A DNA stretch of 64,000 bases from Torreya grandis. Lineage: Eukaryota; Streptophyta; Pinopsida; Cupressales; Taxaceae. The stretch spans positions 3,336,001 through 3,400,000 of the forward strand of contig JARHVA010000639.1 of the NCBI GenBank assembly GCA_037957365.1. Reading direction: 5' to 3'. The notes below the pieces were generated by a model. That model made no database searches. It was not told the DNA's origin and saw nothing but the letters and a program-made list of their open reading frames with translations. Below, in pieces: positions 11,834 to 23,315 of the stretch (the stretch's first letter is position 1; every line of letters starts with the position of its first letter). A program made the translations under genes and the position numbers.

Positions 11834-12780
11834 TATTAGGGTGTGGAGCTAAAAGCTTCACCTTGTTGCAAACAGAAGGAGGATGCTGAGTATGCAGTCA
11901 CTGGCATCGACAAGCCACAACTGATGTCGGTCAGGGATCAGTGTACAACAATTGGCATAGGTAGGAGATCGGTCGGCATCGGTCACCTCCAATCAGGTAG
12001 AGACCGACATTGGTCACCTGTGGTGGTCAGAACTGTTGTTGACGAATAGTCAGTTAAGTGAACGGAGAGTTTGCATGATGAAGACCAGTTCGAGTCTTTG
12101 AGCTGCTTGTCTAAATTAGTGTATGCATGAGATTTATATAATAGACTCATGGGTTGTATTGTTAAGTGTAGAACTTGTAGAACCTAAGTGCAGAACTTGG
12201 AGAGTTCTTCCCATGGTGGAATCAAGTAGGATTCCTCATGTATGTAAGATCAAGTTTGATATGCAGGGTGTTGCAGGATCATGGTGGATTTCTACATGTG
12301 ATAAGTAAGATCAAGTTGGTCTACAGGGGTGTGTGTATGCGAGGGTCAAAAGGAGATCGGCGGGGGAGCAGAATCCAAGGTGACAGCAATACATTAAGGA
12401 GCAGGATCATGGTGAGATCTACTTGGAGTACCAGTTCGTATTTGATTGTATAGGTAGTACAATGAGGTGAACAATATCTTGTGTTAGCTATATGTTGTGA
12501 CCTATGAGAGAAGATTACTTAGGTGGGAAGATTACTGGGATCCCTTGAGGAGGAAGCCTCATAGAGGTGGAAGAAGAGTGTGATCTCTTTATTGTAATTT
12601 CCTTTGTAATGAGTTGAATACAATTGTGTGTTGCCTCTCATATTCTATGTGTTTTCTCATTGATAGTTATTTGTTCTTCTGGTTATTTCCATAATCTTAA
12701 GTTGCTTATACAAAGGTAATCATGTGTGCTCTTAATTCTGAAAAGCTATGTCAGAGCTTTGGGGAACTTAGGTCCTATCA
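11834..12780 (+). repeat. mini-copia LTR 1
   Basis: Starts TATTAGGGTG (the usual TG is mutated to TA) and ends CCTATCA. The motif array is at 11899-12018 and a TATATAATAGACTCATGGG start region near 12135. Related to, but clearly diverged from, the copia-1 LTRs. Confidence 0.93.
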
Positions 12781-13078
12781 AATGGTATCAGAGCAAGGTT
12801 GGATGTTCTCGGAGCGAGTTTGACTAATAGATGGCCAGATCTGGTTAGTGGTTTGTTGATTACAGGTTACTCACAGGGGTTTCTGATTGAGTGGGAGTAT
12901 AGCAATGGCAGAAGAAGGTAAGCTGAGAATGAAGAAATTTAGGCACAGGGTTAACACCACAAGGAGTGTGGTGGGTATTCTTCAAGTGGGATCTTGAAGA
13001 GGAATACAAGCCAGGATGTAGATTAGACAAAGTACTGGTATGGGTACAGGTGCAACTGTTTATCTCCAAGTGGGAGAT
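12781..13078 (+). mobile_element. mini-copia internal region 1 (gag start fused to 3' end)
   Basis: Primer site TGGTATCAGAGC at 12783-12794. The ATG at 12906 opens a 30-codon frame beginning MAEEGKLRMKK, matching the parental gag start, and soon runs into sequence resembling the copia RNase H end (TTRSVVGIL). The rest matches the copia-1 stretch just before its 3' LTR, ending in AAGTGGGAGAT. The junction marks a deletion of almost the whole gag-pol. Confidence 0.9.
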
Positions 13079-14024
13079 TGTTAGGGTGTGGAGCTAAAAG
13101 CTTCACCTTGTTGCAAATAGAAGGAAGATGTTGATTATGTAGTCACCAGTGTCGACAGGCCACAACCGACATCGGTCAGGGATCAGTGTACAGCAACTAG
13201 CATCGGCAGGAGATCGGCCAGCGTCGGTCACCTCCAGTTAGGCAGGGACCAACGTTGGTCACCTGTGGTAGTCAGAACTGCTATGACAAATAGTCAGTTA
13301 AGTGAACGGAGAGTTTGCATGATGAAGACTAGTTCGAGTCTTTGAGCCACTTGTCTAAATTAGTGTATGCATGAGATCTATATAATAGTCTCATGGGCTG
13401 TATTGTTAAGTGTAGAACTTGTAGAACCTAAGTGTAAAACTTGGAGAGTTCTTCCCATGGTGGAATCAAGTAGGATTACTCATGTATGTAAGATCAGGTT
13501 TGATATGCAGGGTGTTGCAGGATCATGGTGGAGATCTACATGTGATAAGTAAGATCAGGTTGGTCTGTAGGGGTGTGTGTATGCGAGGGTCAAAAGGAGA
13601 TCGGTGGGGGAACAGAATCCAAGGTGACAGCAATACACCAAGGAGCAAGATCATGGTGAGATCTACTTAGAGTATCGGTTCGTACTCGATTGTACAGGTA
13701 GTATAATGAGGTGAATAATAGCTTGTGTTAGCTATGTGTTGTGACCTATGAGAGAAGATTACTCAGGTGGGAAGATTATTGGGATCCCTTGAGGAGGAAG
13801 CCTCACAGAGGTGGAAGAAGAGTGTGATCTCTTTATTGTAATTTCCTTTGTAATGAGTTGAATACAATTGTGTGTTGCCTCTCATATTCTATGTGTTTTC
13901 TCATTGATAGTTATTTGTTCTTCTGGTTGTTTTCACAATCTTAAGTTGCTTATACAAAGGTAATCATGTGTGCTCTTAATTCTGACAAGCTGTGTCAGAG
14001 CTTTGGGGAACTTAGGTCCTATCA
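13079..14024 (+). repeat. mini-copia LTR 2 (shared middle LTR)
   Basis: TGTTAGGG to CCTATCA, 946 bases. It serves both as the 3' LTR of the first unit and the 5' LTR of the second. It is flanked by a polypurine tract on its left and primer site TGGTATCAGAGC (14027-14038) on its right. Confidence 0.93.
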
Positions 14025-14326
14025 AATGGTATCAGAGCGAGGTTGGATGTTCTCAGAGCGAGTTTGACTAACAGATAGATAGCCAGATCTGGTTAGTGGT
14101 TTGTTGATTACAAGTTACTCACAGGGGTTTCTAATTGAGTGGGAGTATAGTAATGGCAGAAGAAGGTAAGCTGAGAATGAAGAAATTCAGGCACAAGGTT
14201 AACGCCACAAGGAGTGTGGTGGGTATTCTTCAAGTGGGAGCTTGAAGAGAAATACAAGCCAGGATGCAGATTAGACAAAGTACTGGTATGGGTACAGGTG
14301 CAGCTATTTATCTCCAAGTGGGAGAT
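14025..14326 (+). mobile_element. mini-copia internal region 2
   Basis: Same organisation and the same deletion junction as internal region 1, including the MAEEGKLRMKK start (ATG near 14153) and AAGTGGGAGAT at the end. It differs by scattered substitutions and a short extra ATAG near 14075. The shared junction means the deletion came before the duplication. Confidence 0.9.
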
Positions 14327-15273
14327 TGTTAGGGTGTGGAGCTAAAAGCTTCACCTTGTTGCAAATAGAAGGAGGATGCTGAGTATGTAGTCACCAGTGT
14401 CGGTAGGCCACAACTGACGTCGGTCAGGGATCAGTGTACAGCAACTGGCATCGGCAGGAGATCGGCCGGTGTCGATCACCTCCAGTCAGGCAGGGACTGA
14501 CGTCGGTCGCCTGTGGCAGTCAGAACTACTGTTGACGAACAGTCAGTTAAGTGAACAGAAAGTTTGCATGATGAAGACCAGTTCGAGTCTTTGAGCCGCT
14601 TGTCTAAATTAGTGTATGCATGAGATCTATATAATAGACTCATGGGCTTTATTGTTAAGTGTAAAACTTGTAGAACCTAAGTGTAGAACTTGGAGAGTTC
14701 TTCCCATGGTGGAATCAAGTAGGATTCCTCATGTATGTAAGATCAGGTTTGATATGCAGGGTGTTGCAGGATCATGGTGGAGATCTACATGTGATAATTA
14801 AGATCAGGTTGGTCTGCAGGGGTGTGTGTATGCGAGGGTCAAAAGGAGATCGATGGGGGAACAGAATCCAAGGTGACAGCAATACATCAAGGAGCAGGAT
14901 CATGGTGAGATCTACTTGGAGTACTGGTTCGTACTCGATTGTACAGGTAGTATAATGAGGTGAACAACAGCTTGTGTTAGCTGTGTGTTGTGACCTATGA
15001 GAGAAGATTACTCAGGTGGGAAGATTACTGGGAGCCCTTGAGGAGGAAGCCTCACAGAGGTAGAAGAAGAGTGTGATCTCTTTATTGTAATTTCCTTTGT
15101 AATGAATTGAATACAATTGCGTGTTGCCTCTCATATTCTGTGTGTTTTCTCATTGATAGTTATTTGTTCTTCTGGTTATTTTCGCAATCTTAAGTTACTT
15201 ATAGAAAGGTAATCATGTGTGCTCTTAATTTTTACAAGCTGTGTCAGAGCTTTGGGGAACTTAGGTCATATCA
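14327..15273 (+). repeat. mini-copia LTR 3
   Basis: TGTTAGGG to CATATCA, followed by target duplication CTTTC. Aligned over its full length with the two other LTRs, with differences scattered evenly. Confidence 0.93.
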
Positions 15274-15278
15274 CTTTC

Positions 15279-16705
15279 CCCATGCTATCTTGGGTGCATT
15301 AGGCACAACAAGAATGGTCCTATGACACCCATATTTTGAAACTCATTTAGGAAGTGACCACTAACCCTGCCTCTCGATTGAATTATTCTTGGGATGGTTA
15401 CTAGTTAAGGAAATAAGGGCATATAGTATTCACACCAAAATTAACACTGAGATAGAAAATTATATTAGAGTTTTATGCCTATCGATCATCCATCCACTAG
15501 AGTCTCATAAAAATATATGAAAGGATCCACCATAATTTTTGTGGGAAGACATTAAAGAGGAAATTAAATAGTTTGCGTAAAAAAATGAAACATTTCATCA
15601 AATCAAAGGGAAAAATATCACCACCCTAACATGTTCTAGCCATTTTATGTCCCTATTTGACTATGATTATATATTTCCTTTTACTTTGTTGAGAGATACC
15701 CAAGTTGAGCAAGAAATCAATGATTCTCATGGTATTTTATCAACTCTCCAAGTATTCCCAGTTTTGTGCCCTTGCCCATATTTTTATTACCTCTAATTTT
15801 AATCAAACATATCTTGTGTACATAGGCTGCCTAACTCAATTTTGTGTGACTATGATTCCACTTTACTAGTCACTTATTGAAGGAACTTTTACACCACTAT
15901 GTAACCCAACATAAAATGAGTTTTTCCTACCATCCAAAAATTGACGGTCAAATGGAATTTTTTTATAGTCCTATATGTATTGTTTTTACTCTAATATACA
16001 AACTCATTGGGTCAAAAGGCTACCAATTGATGAATGGTGGTACAACTCTACATACTACACGACCACAAATATGACCCATATAAGGTCATTTATGGGTAGC
16101 CATGGCCTTCTCTTCATACATAAATTCCATGCATATCCAAGGTAAGGCATTTGATGCCACAATCTACATTTGTCAAATTATCCTCTAAAATCTAAAATAT
16201 AACATCCATTTAGCATAGAACTACATGAAGTAATAGGCCAATAAAAACCAATCAAAATGGGCTTTCAATGTTGGTGACATAGTTTTGCTCTAGCTCCTAC
16301 ATTATTAGTAATCCTTTTTGAAGCTAAAAGGTCATTGGAAACTAGCACCAAAGTTTTATGGTCCTTATAAATTTCTTTCCAAGATTTTTATTCTAGCATG
16401 AAATTTGGAGCTTCCTTCCTCCTCCAAGATCCATCTAGTTTTACATGTATCATGTTTGAATAAGGCCATTAGTCAACATGTTCAAGCCCAAATGATAACC
16501 TTATAACTTGACATTGAATGCTTTATCCTCTTAAAACCTGAGACCATCCTTAACAGGTACTCTTGGCATCTCTACAATCATACTATCACTAATATATTGG
16601 TATAATGGGATGACATAAAACCAGAAGACAAGACATGGGAACCCCTACTCAAATTTTTAATAGTAGTTTCATCATCTCAAGCTTTGAGGAAAAAGTGTTT
16701 GTATG
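15279..16705 (+). pseudogene. Decayed Ty3/gypsy integrase (third segment)
   Basis: After the mini-copia array the gypsy reading resumes. Near 15870-16070 the frame shows an integrase core end (KELLHHYVTQHKMSFSYHPK, then DGQ and W..TTLH). The C-terminal chromo/GPY-like region (LPPSRSI-type and DIKPEDKTWEP) lies at 16440-16660. Stops and frameshifts are frequent. The pol ends about 16705. The following TGATGTAACCCC near 16708 could start the 3' LTR, but no 5' partner was found, so I leave that LTR unassigned. Confidence 0.8.
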
Positions 16706-17071
16706 TGAGATGGAATGATGTAACCCCTTTTTCATAACTCTTATAGTTTTTATTAGGTATTGTTAATAAAACCTTAAACACATATGTGTTGTAATTTGTT
16801 CCATTTTCTATTTTTTATTATCTCACATGTATGGGGAGGTATTAGTTGTCTTGAGTAGAATAGATTTATAGAGGGTTTGTGTAAGATGGAATATCATCTA
16901 TTAAATATTTTGTATTTCTCAAAGGAATTTAACCCATTAAATAGGCTCGCGATACTTTGTAGTAATATTATATAATTTTCAACACAATATTATTATTCTC
17001 TTTCCATTCAATTCATATTGGTTATATTTTTGGTGTTATATTAATTTGTCCACAAGTAGGTTCCTAAGATA
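16706..17071. other. Possible gypsy 3' LTR, otherwise nothing recognised
   Basis: AT-rich sequence directly after the gypsy integrase. It begins with TGATGTAACC after a weak purine run and contains a TATATAATTTT. This is the expected position of the 3' LTR, but without a second copy in the window its end cannot be set. Confidence 0.3.
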
Positions 17072-17475
17072 GGAAGAGTGAAAATATTTTTTCCTAGATT
17101 GTGATATTTGGATCCTATCTTAAAGTTTTTATAACCTAAAATAAGAGTCATCATAAGTAAACCATGCTTTCTTAATGATAATTTAAATTTTTTTTAAGGT
17201 GTCTTGTATAAATTTTTTCATAGACTCAAGTGAGATGTCATTTTTATTGACAACTATACTTCTCAAATGGAAAGACTTTAGTTTAATTTGTATTTCTTAT
17301 TAAAACTTGGGTTGGATCAATACATCGAAAGTAGTTAGTTTTTTAAAATTATGGTTTCCATTATCAACTTTATCCCATGTGGTATCAATTAATTATATCT
17401 TAGCTTGTCAATATATATTTGGCTCTCCAATCTAGGTGAATTGTCTACCTTGAGAGTTTTAATAACCTTGGATTA
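17072..17475. repeat. Diverged repeat, copy 1
   Basis: About 400 bases that align with 19573-19973 in the same direction, with many substitutions and small gaps. Shared landmarks are ACCATGCT.TCTTA, CTTGTATAAATT and the end AATAACCTTGGAT. On the minus strand both copies give the impression of decayed coding sequence, clearer in copy 2. I do not recognise the family. Confidence 0.7.
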
Positions 17476-17519
17476 ATGATTCATGGGTTGAAAATAAAGT
17501 ATAATAAAATGTCAATGAA

Positions 17520-17880
17520 TTATATCAAATGCCCTACATAATTCCACAAACAACAATATACATTGTGTTTGTTTGCATTAGCTTCCTCAATGATAGAGGT
17601 CAAGGTGAAGATATGATCAATTATAAAAAGGTTCCTTTTGAAACTTCTTTTTCCTTTAACCCTTAGCCTATTTGTATTTACCCATATTGAGATATGGATT
17701 TCAAGACTTATGTAAAATATCTTATCCAAGGCGTGTCCAACCATGATACTTTATTAATTACTAGGACCTATATTATCTCCACTTTTGTAGATGTGATGGA
17801 TGGCATGAGAGGCCCAGGAAAGCGGAAAGCCATATCTCACCATGTAGTTAAAAAGGTCAGTGATCTAGAATGATAATAAT
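17520..17880 (-). pseudogene. LINE reverse transcriptase N-terminal fragment
   Basis: Read on the minus strand, 17880 to 17520 gives Y-K-S-G-D, then a broken Y-R-S-I-M-V-G-H-A-L-D-K-I-F, then IDHIFTLTSIIEEANANKHN and CCLWNYVGHLI. This is the start of a non-LTR reverse transcriptase palm (normally PSNYRTIMVG...KAFD). The stop-free part is 74 codons and the rest is interrupted. It is probably the same LINE class as the plus-strand fragment at 25600-27147, whose remaining RT part is complementary. This is an old, 5'- and 3'-truncated copy. Confidence 0.8.
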
Positions 17881-19572
17881 TATAGGATATGTTTTAAAAA
17901 CATATATTTAAGGTTCTCCACATCATGATTTTTTTTGTATTAGAGCTTAAGGATGGAAAAAATTAATTAGGTGATCAGAATAGTAATGACAATTGAAAAA
18001 ATCAAGCTGACTCAAATGTTTGGCTAGTTTGGAACATTTTATAGAATAGAAGCATAATCAAACTAGGTGGGGAGAACATATATTTCATGTAATTATTTAT
18101 TAGGAAGGAATATTCTCCATAAAATTATAGGAGTGAATTGAAGTTGGTTCAGTACAATTTTGTGCTTGTTCAAGATAGTTCCTCTTTTTCATCCTAATAA
18201 CACTCATATATAATCTTTGAATTTTATTTGAATTGGATAGTTTATGCATTTCATGGTATTTTTTGTTAGGATATTAATTTTTATTCATATGCATGCCAAT
18301 TATTATGATTATAATGGCCAATTATTGGTGTGTAGGAAGTGTGGATGGAATAGGGAAAGTGTATAGTGCATAATGCCAAATGGACTAGGTGAAGAAAGAA
18401 AAGAATTCAATTAGACCATGGGTATCATAAACTAAGACAAGACTTATTTTTAATGAATTTTATGTATTACTAATTAATTTAGTTATCAAAATGCATGATG
18501 ATAAATTGGCAATAATAACTAGGACAAGGATTGGTAGGATAATAACCAAGTAAGACTCAAAAAGATAAAATAACATGGTCAGTTAGGGTAAGATGTATTG
18601 AGGATACATAAAGGCCTTGAGTTTTTCACAATTGACACATATTAACAAAAATTTAATCCATAATAGAAGATCCATAGGGAAAATGGAAGCATGTAGGGTC
18701 ATTGGAGCATGGAAATATATTAGTGCCATTAAGGATGACCACATCATTGGAATGTCTAAATTTAACCAAGTATTTTCCAAAAGGATTGACTACTCCAACC
18801 AATGATGTTTAGTGTAAAATATCATTCTGATATTAAATTTATTAAGTTATCAATGGATCTAAATAGAGTGTTACCTTATACACTGAATACAACTAGTTCA
18901 TGCATTGAAGTATACTACAAGAAGAAAATCCCCAAGATCTAATTATTTATTTATTTTAGGTTGTAATATGTAAATATAGATCCTCCAATATAAAAAATGG
19001 CATAAGTTGATGAGGTTAAAGTAAAATAACATGCACCAAAGACAATTTTACTAGAGCTTTGTTTCCTTGCTAAATATACCAATAATAACCTAACATGTAC
19101 ATCTAATCCTTCAAGGAAAATAAATGGACATAGGTAATATTATTAAATTATAAATTTTATGCCACTAGAACCTCTCAAGCCCTAATGAATTCATAAAATA
19201 TGCATTGATATTCAAGATTATCCTAAGACAGGGATTAGATTATCATCCATGTATCATGTGATTCCATAATAAAACATCATTTTTTTTAAAACAACTCATT
19301 TGAAGATCCCAATGAGAATAAGATTGAGCCACCACAATTCCATGTGATTATTGAGAGTACAAACCTAAGACTCAAAATATGACATCATGAGAAGGAAGAT
19401 TTGGAATGATGTGATTTAGACCAAGCTAGAGGGGGGAATCTCACATCCAAACATCCCATTTTTCATAATGACCCATTTTACATGTTTCTTTGCCTAAACC
19501 ATTTTATCCATATTCTCTTTCAAGTCCTCATATTGAATCCAAGTTAGGTATTCATCCATGTAAATATTTTTA
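17881..19572. other. AT-rich DNA, nothing recognised
   Basis: No recognisable protein, RNA gene or repeat boundary. Two overlapping short frames on opposite strands at 18583-18805 look like chance openings. An oddly low-stop region lies around 18600-18800, but neither strand shows a known motif. Confidence 0.4.
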
Positions 19573-19973
19573 GGGAGGGTGAAAAGAACTATCTTAGATT
19601 TTAATATTTGAATCCTATCATGAAGGTTATAGAGCTTAAAAATAAGAGAGTCATCACGAGTATACCATGCTCTCTTAGGGATAATTTAATTTTGTTTTAT
19701 GTTTCTTGTATAAATTCCTTATAGGTTCAAGTGGGTTGTCATGTTTCTTTATAACTATAATTCTCAAATTGAAAGACTTTAGTTTCCTTTTTCATTCTTC
19801 TTCAAATTTCACTTGGATCACTACATCCACAATAGGTGCTTATTTTGAATCGAGGTTATCTTTATCAAATTAAGCAATGTGGTATAAACTAACTCATCTT
19901 AGCTTTCCAAGATACTTTTGGTTCTCTAAAATAGGTAAAACGTCTACTTTAAGAGTTTCAATAACCTTGGATG
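19573..19973. repeat. Diverged repeat, copy 2
   Basis: Pairs with 17072-17475. The minus strand from about 19680 to 19480, running into its left flank, reads DDSLIFKLYNLHDRIQI and LPKNIYMDEYLTWIQYEDL with few stops. The repeat therefore probably came from a protein-coding element. No family assigned. Confidence 0.65.
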
Positions 19974-20846
19974 TCTAAAAATAGACTATAATAAGCTATG
20001 GGTTTGTAATGTTATTTAATTAAGATTTACTTATCTTTTGTTGCTCTAAAATTGCTTTGGATAAATCAGTAATGTGTATTACATGATATTCAATTACCAT
20101 ATTTTTTCATTTACTATTGAAGAGAGATATGAGAGGTTTCCTTAAAATAAAATTCATTTTCTTGATTGTTCTTAAATCATCCTCTTCTAGTTTGAAATAA
20201 CTTATGTCCATTCTTGGAGTTTTTTATCAAAGAGTTTAATATCAATTTGCATCAATTATTCCAATTTATTCATTGGTTAATCCATGGTGTTAGGAATTGT
20301 TTTCATATCATATCTCTTCATTTAGGACATTGTCCAAACATATCAAATGTAAATTGAATACAACAAAATCTAGATGATGGTATGATTCTGTTAGGTTATT
20401 CTAATATGTCGTGTTTGTTTATATTTATTTGTTATTGTTTTGATACAATTTTTTTATTTTTTTATGATTTAATGAAAATATTTTTTTGGTTTTTGTGATA
20501 AAATGCTTTTGTGGTTCAATGCAATCTGGTTACCAAGGAATGAATAAATTTCAAAGTAAACTCAAAACATTCTATCACAAAAAAATATATACAATGATAT
20601 GTTTGGTTGTGTTTGAATTTTATGAGGGATCAATGCATAATGTCAAAAAATGAATGTACCTTCATCAATAACAATTTTGTGTTTGATTATGGTCTTCAAG
20701 ATATATTGTTTTGTTTGTTGATTGATTTACATGTTGTTTGTTTGTCTATGCTTGTGTAGTATGCTCTACCTAGTTTTTGGTTTCTTTATTGCTCTACATT
20801 GTTTCTATCTTTGTTTATATGGATTTTTATTTCTATTGGTCCTACA
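19974..20846. other. AT-rich DNA, nothing recognised
   Basis: Low-complexity T-rich stretches around 20440-20480 and no recognisable feature. The short plus-strand frame starting at 20722 runs into the LTR of the next element and is a chance opening. Confidence 0.4.
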
Positions 20847-20851
20847 ACACA
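20847..20851 (+). repeat. Target site duplication ACACA, left copy of copia-2
   Basis: ACACA is directly before the LTR edge TGATAA and is repeated at 23739-23743 after the other LTR edge CCTAACA. Confidence 0.85.
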
Positions 20852-21276
20852 TGATAAAAATTGGGGAAAATTATGTAATGAATCAACTCATGAAAATGAA
20901 TAATGAAGATCTGAACACAGTGGATTATTTCAACACAAATATTCTTCACTCTTCTCTATTCTCTGAATTAATCTTCACACTCTAATAAAAACAATCATTT
21001 GGGACTATACAAATTTATATGAATATCATTCCTATAACTTCTCCAATATTCTCTCACCCTAATCTTATAAATAAGCAAGCCTATTATGATATATTGTTAT
21101 AACAAATAAAAATATATCACAACAATATAATATTCTAATGTAATACAAACTTATCGTATTAACCATATGGTTATAACCACCCTTTAACTATTATTTACCT
21201 CTCAATAAATTAACCAGTTACTATTTGCCTTTCAATAAATACCAAAAATAACATGATGTAAAATCTATTCCTAACA
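20852..21276 (-). repeat. copia-2 3' LTR
   Basis: 425 bases, aligned end to end with 23316-23738. On the minus strand it starts TGTTAGGAATAG and ends TTATCA. Confidence 0.9.
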
Positions 21277-22339
21277 TTCCTCCCATAGTTTTTACATTGT
21301 GCAAAAACATTCACACTCTTATCTATAGTATGCTCACCCATTATAGCATGCCCTATTTGGATCACGACCTTGATATAAAGAGAGCCTCACTACTCCCATG
21401 GTTTTATAGGCTTACCACAAACCTTGACAGATAAACTATCAATTTTTCACCTTCTGGTGTGTTTCTAGATCTCTACGATAAACCCTTTCACGACCCATGA
21501 ACTAACATTATTTTGTTTGTCCTTTCATAATGTTTTCACCTTAGGGAATCATGTTTAGAATTTCATATAGATTAGATGAATAGACATTATTCTTCTATTC
21601 TTATTTTTAAAAACACACAACAGAAACTATAAAAACACACCACACAAAATGTCACCACAATTAGTGTGGCCCCATCGTTGGTGACTAACGAGAGGTCACT
21701 GAAAGACCTCCATCCTCTGTGTATCATCCATCTTCTAGTATGTCATTGTTTACTTAGTTGGTATGTCGATATAGGTTAGGTACATTATTTTTTCATGTAA
21801 AATCCTCACCATAATGTAGATATCATGTACAAGTGAAAATGTATTCCTAAGGCAATTTTTATTTTTATTTTTATTTTTACAATTTTGACCTTTATTGATG
21901 ACTTTTGACTCATAACATGACTATGGACCCAAAACAAAATATTAACACTTTGAATTTTAATGACTTGACAACATAATATATTTTTACAAAATACTATACT
22001 TTTGATGATAGACATTATAACTAAAATGACTTTGATAATATTTTATATGACATACAATAACTTATAATACCTATATGTAAACCAAATGACACAAGGATCT
22101 TTTTTTGACACTAATTTAACTAATTATTAAAAAATGGTGACTTTTTGACAAAGAACTCCAACTGACTTCATTATAACATTAAAAATGTTATATACATAAG
22201 ATACTATTACAACGGAATTATGAGTTGGCAAATAAAAACTGACTTAAAAATTGCAATAACAATTAAACTAAACTTGACACTAACGACTATATGAAACATT
22301 ACAAGACATTATATCAAGAATAAACTAACATTCTGAAAC

Positions 22340-22726
22340 TTATATGGTAAGATATTTCAGATGCTTATATAACACTTTGCATGAAAATGACATGTACTAG
22401 GTCTACATGCATGCATGTGGGTCTATGGTGTCACAACAATAGAATTGGTTTGAACGGCAAACTAGATCTGAAGCTATAAGATAGTGTAGAGATTGGAAGA
22501 AACCATATTACATTTTCCCACATGAATTACATTTATATGGTAAGATATTTCAGATGCTTATACAGCACTTTGCATGAAAATGATGTGTACTAGGTCTACA
22601 TGTATGCGTGTGGGTCTATGGTGTCACAACAATAGAAGTGGTTTCAATGGCAAACTAGATCTGAAGATGTAAGATAGTGTAGATATTGGAAGAAATCATA
22701 TCACATTTTTCCACATGAATTGCATT
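22340..22726. repeat. 193-base tandem duplication inside copia-2
   Basis: 22340-22532 and 22533-22726 are two adjacent copies starting TTATATGGTAAGATATTTCA, with roughly nine in ten bases equal. The duplication lies inside the non-coding internal region, with no frame conserved between copies. Confidence 0.9.
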
Positions 22727-23302
22727 GTTATAAAGTAAAAAGATGACTATTATCATGACACATAGCCGTATATATAGACTAGTTTATATTCCCACTGAAT
22801 TTACTCATTGAAAGATTTTCTTGTGGAAGAAAGATTGATCCTAAGAAAATATTAAAGTTGATAGATCCTTACACATATAGACTGCTTGATCCATGTCACA
22901 TGAACTTATTTTTATATCCTAAGTAGAATGAGTTATTCTATTGTGATTGCATAGGCTACACACTTTAATAGAAGGGAAAAGTTGGTGTTAACATATACAT
23001 AATAAGTTTGGACTAAGACTGATTGGTCATTAGGTGCATTGACCATTCAATGCAAGACCAACTCAAAATTGAATCTGAGTCTATAGATTGGAATAGCGAT
23101 TATAGGAAGATATGTCTAGAATAAAAATAAACACACACTAAATAATTCTTAATAAAAAAACATTTGTTCTACATTTGTAAAACAAAACTATGGTCTGTTA
23201 TTCATAGGGCTCTCAGCTACTATTCATAGGGCTCTTATCAATTGGGGCAATTTAGAATAAATAATGATTTTGTCCCTCACAAATTTTGACAAGCCTATCC
23301 TC

Positions 23303-23314
23303 GCTCTGATACCA
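23303..23314 (-). other. Primer binding site of copia-2, initiator methionine tRNA
   Basis: The plus strand reads GCTCTGATACCA, whose complement TGGTATCAGAGC is the copia primer site. It is one base inside the 5' LTR and proves minus orientation. Confidence 0.92.
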
Positions 23315-23315
23315 A

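Larger units (their letters stand above)
11834..15273 (+). mobile_element. Three-LTR tandem array of an internally deleted copia element
   Basis: The structure is LTR (947) - internal (298) - LTR (946) - internal (302) - LTR (947), all in the plus direction, within one target duplication (CTTTC). Each internal begins with primer site TGGTATCAGAGC and ends with AAGTGGGAGAT. Each joins the copia gag start directly to the end of the RNase H/3' untranslated part of a copia-1-like parent. It cannot encode any enzyme and would depend on a relative. The array interrupts gypsy RNase H/integrase coding. Confidence 0.94.

Noticed and set aside
12123..14955. Short frames such as MHEIYII... and MYVRS... 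repeated three times
   Set aside because: They recur only because they lie in the three mini-copia LTRs. They start at the LTR transcription-start region and show no protein family.
16706..17045. Gypsy 3' LTR with defined ends
   Set aside because: No matching 5' LTR was found in 1-5300, so ends could not be established. It is kept only as a low-confidence region.
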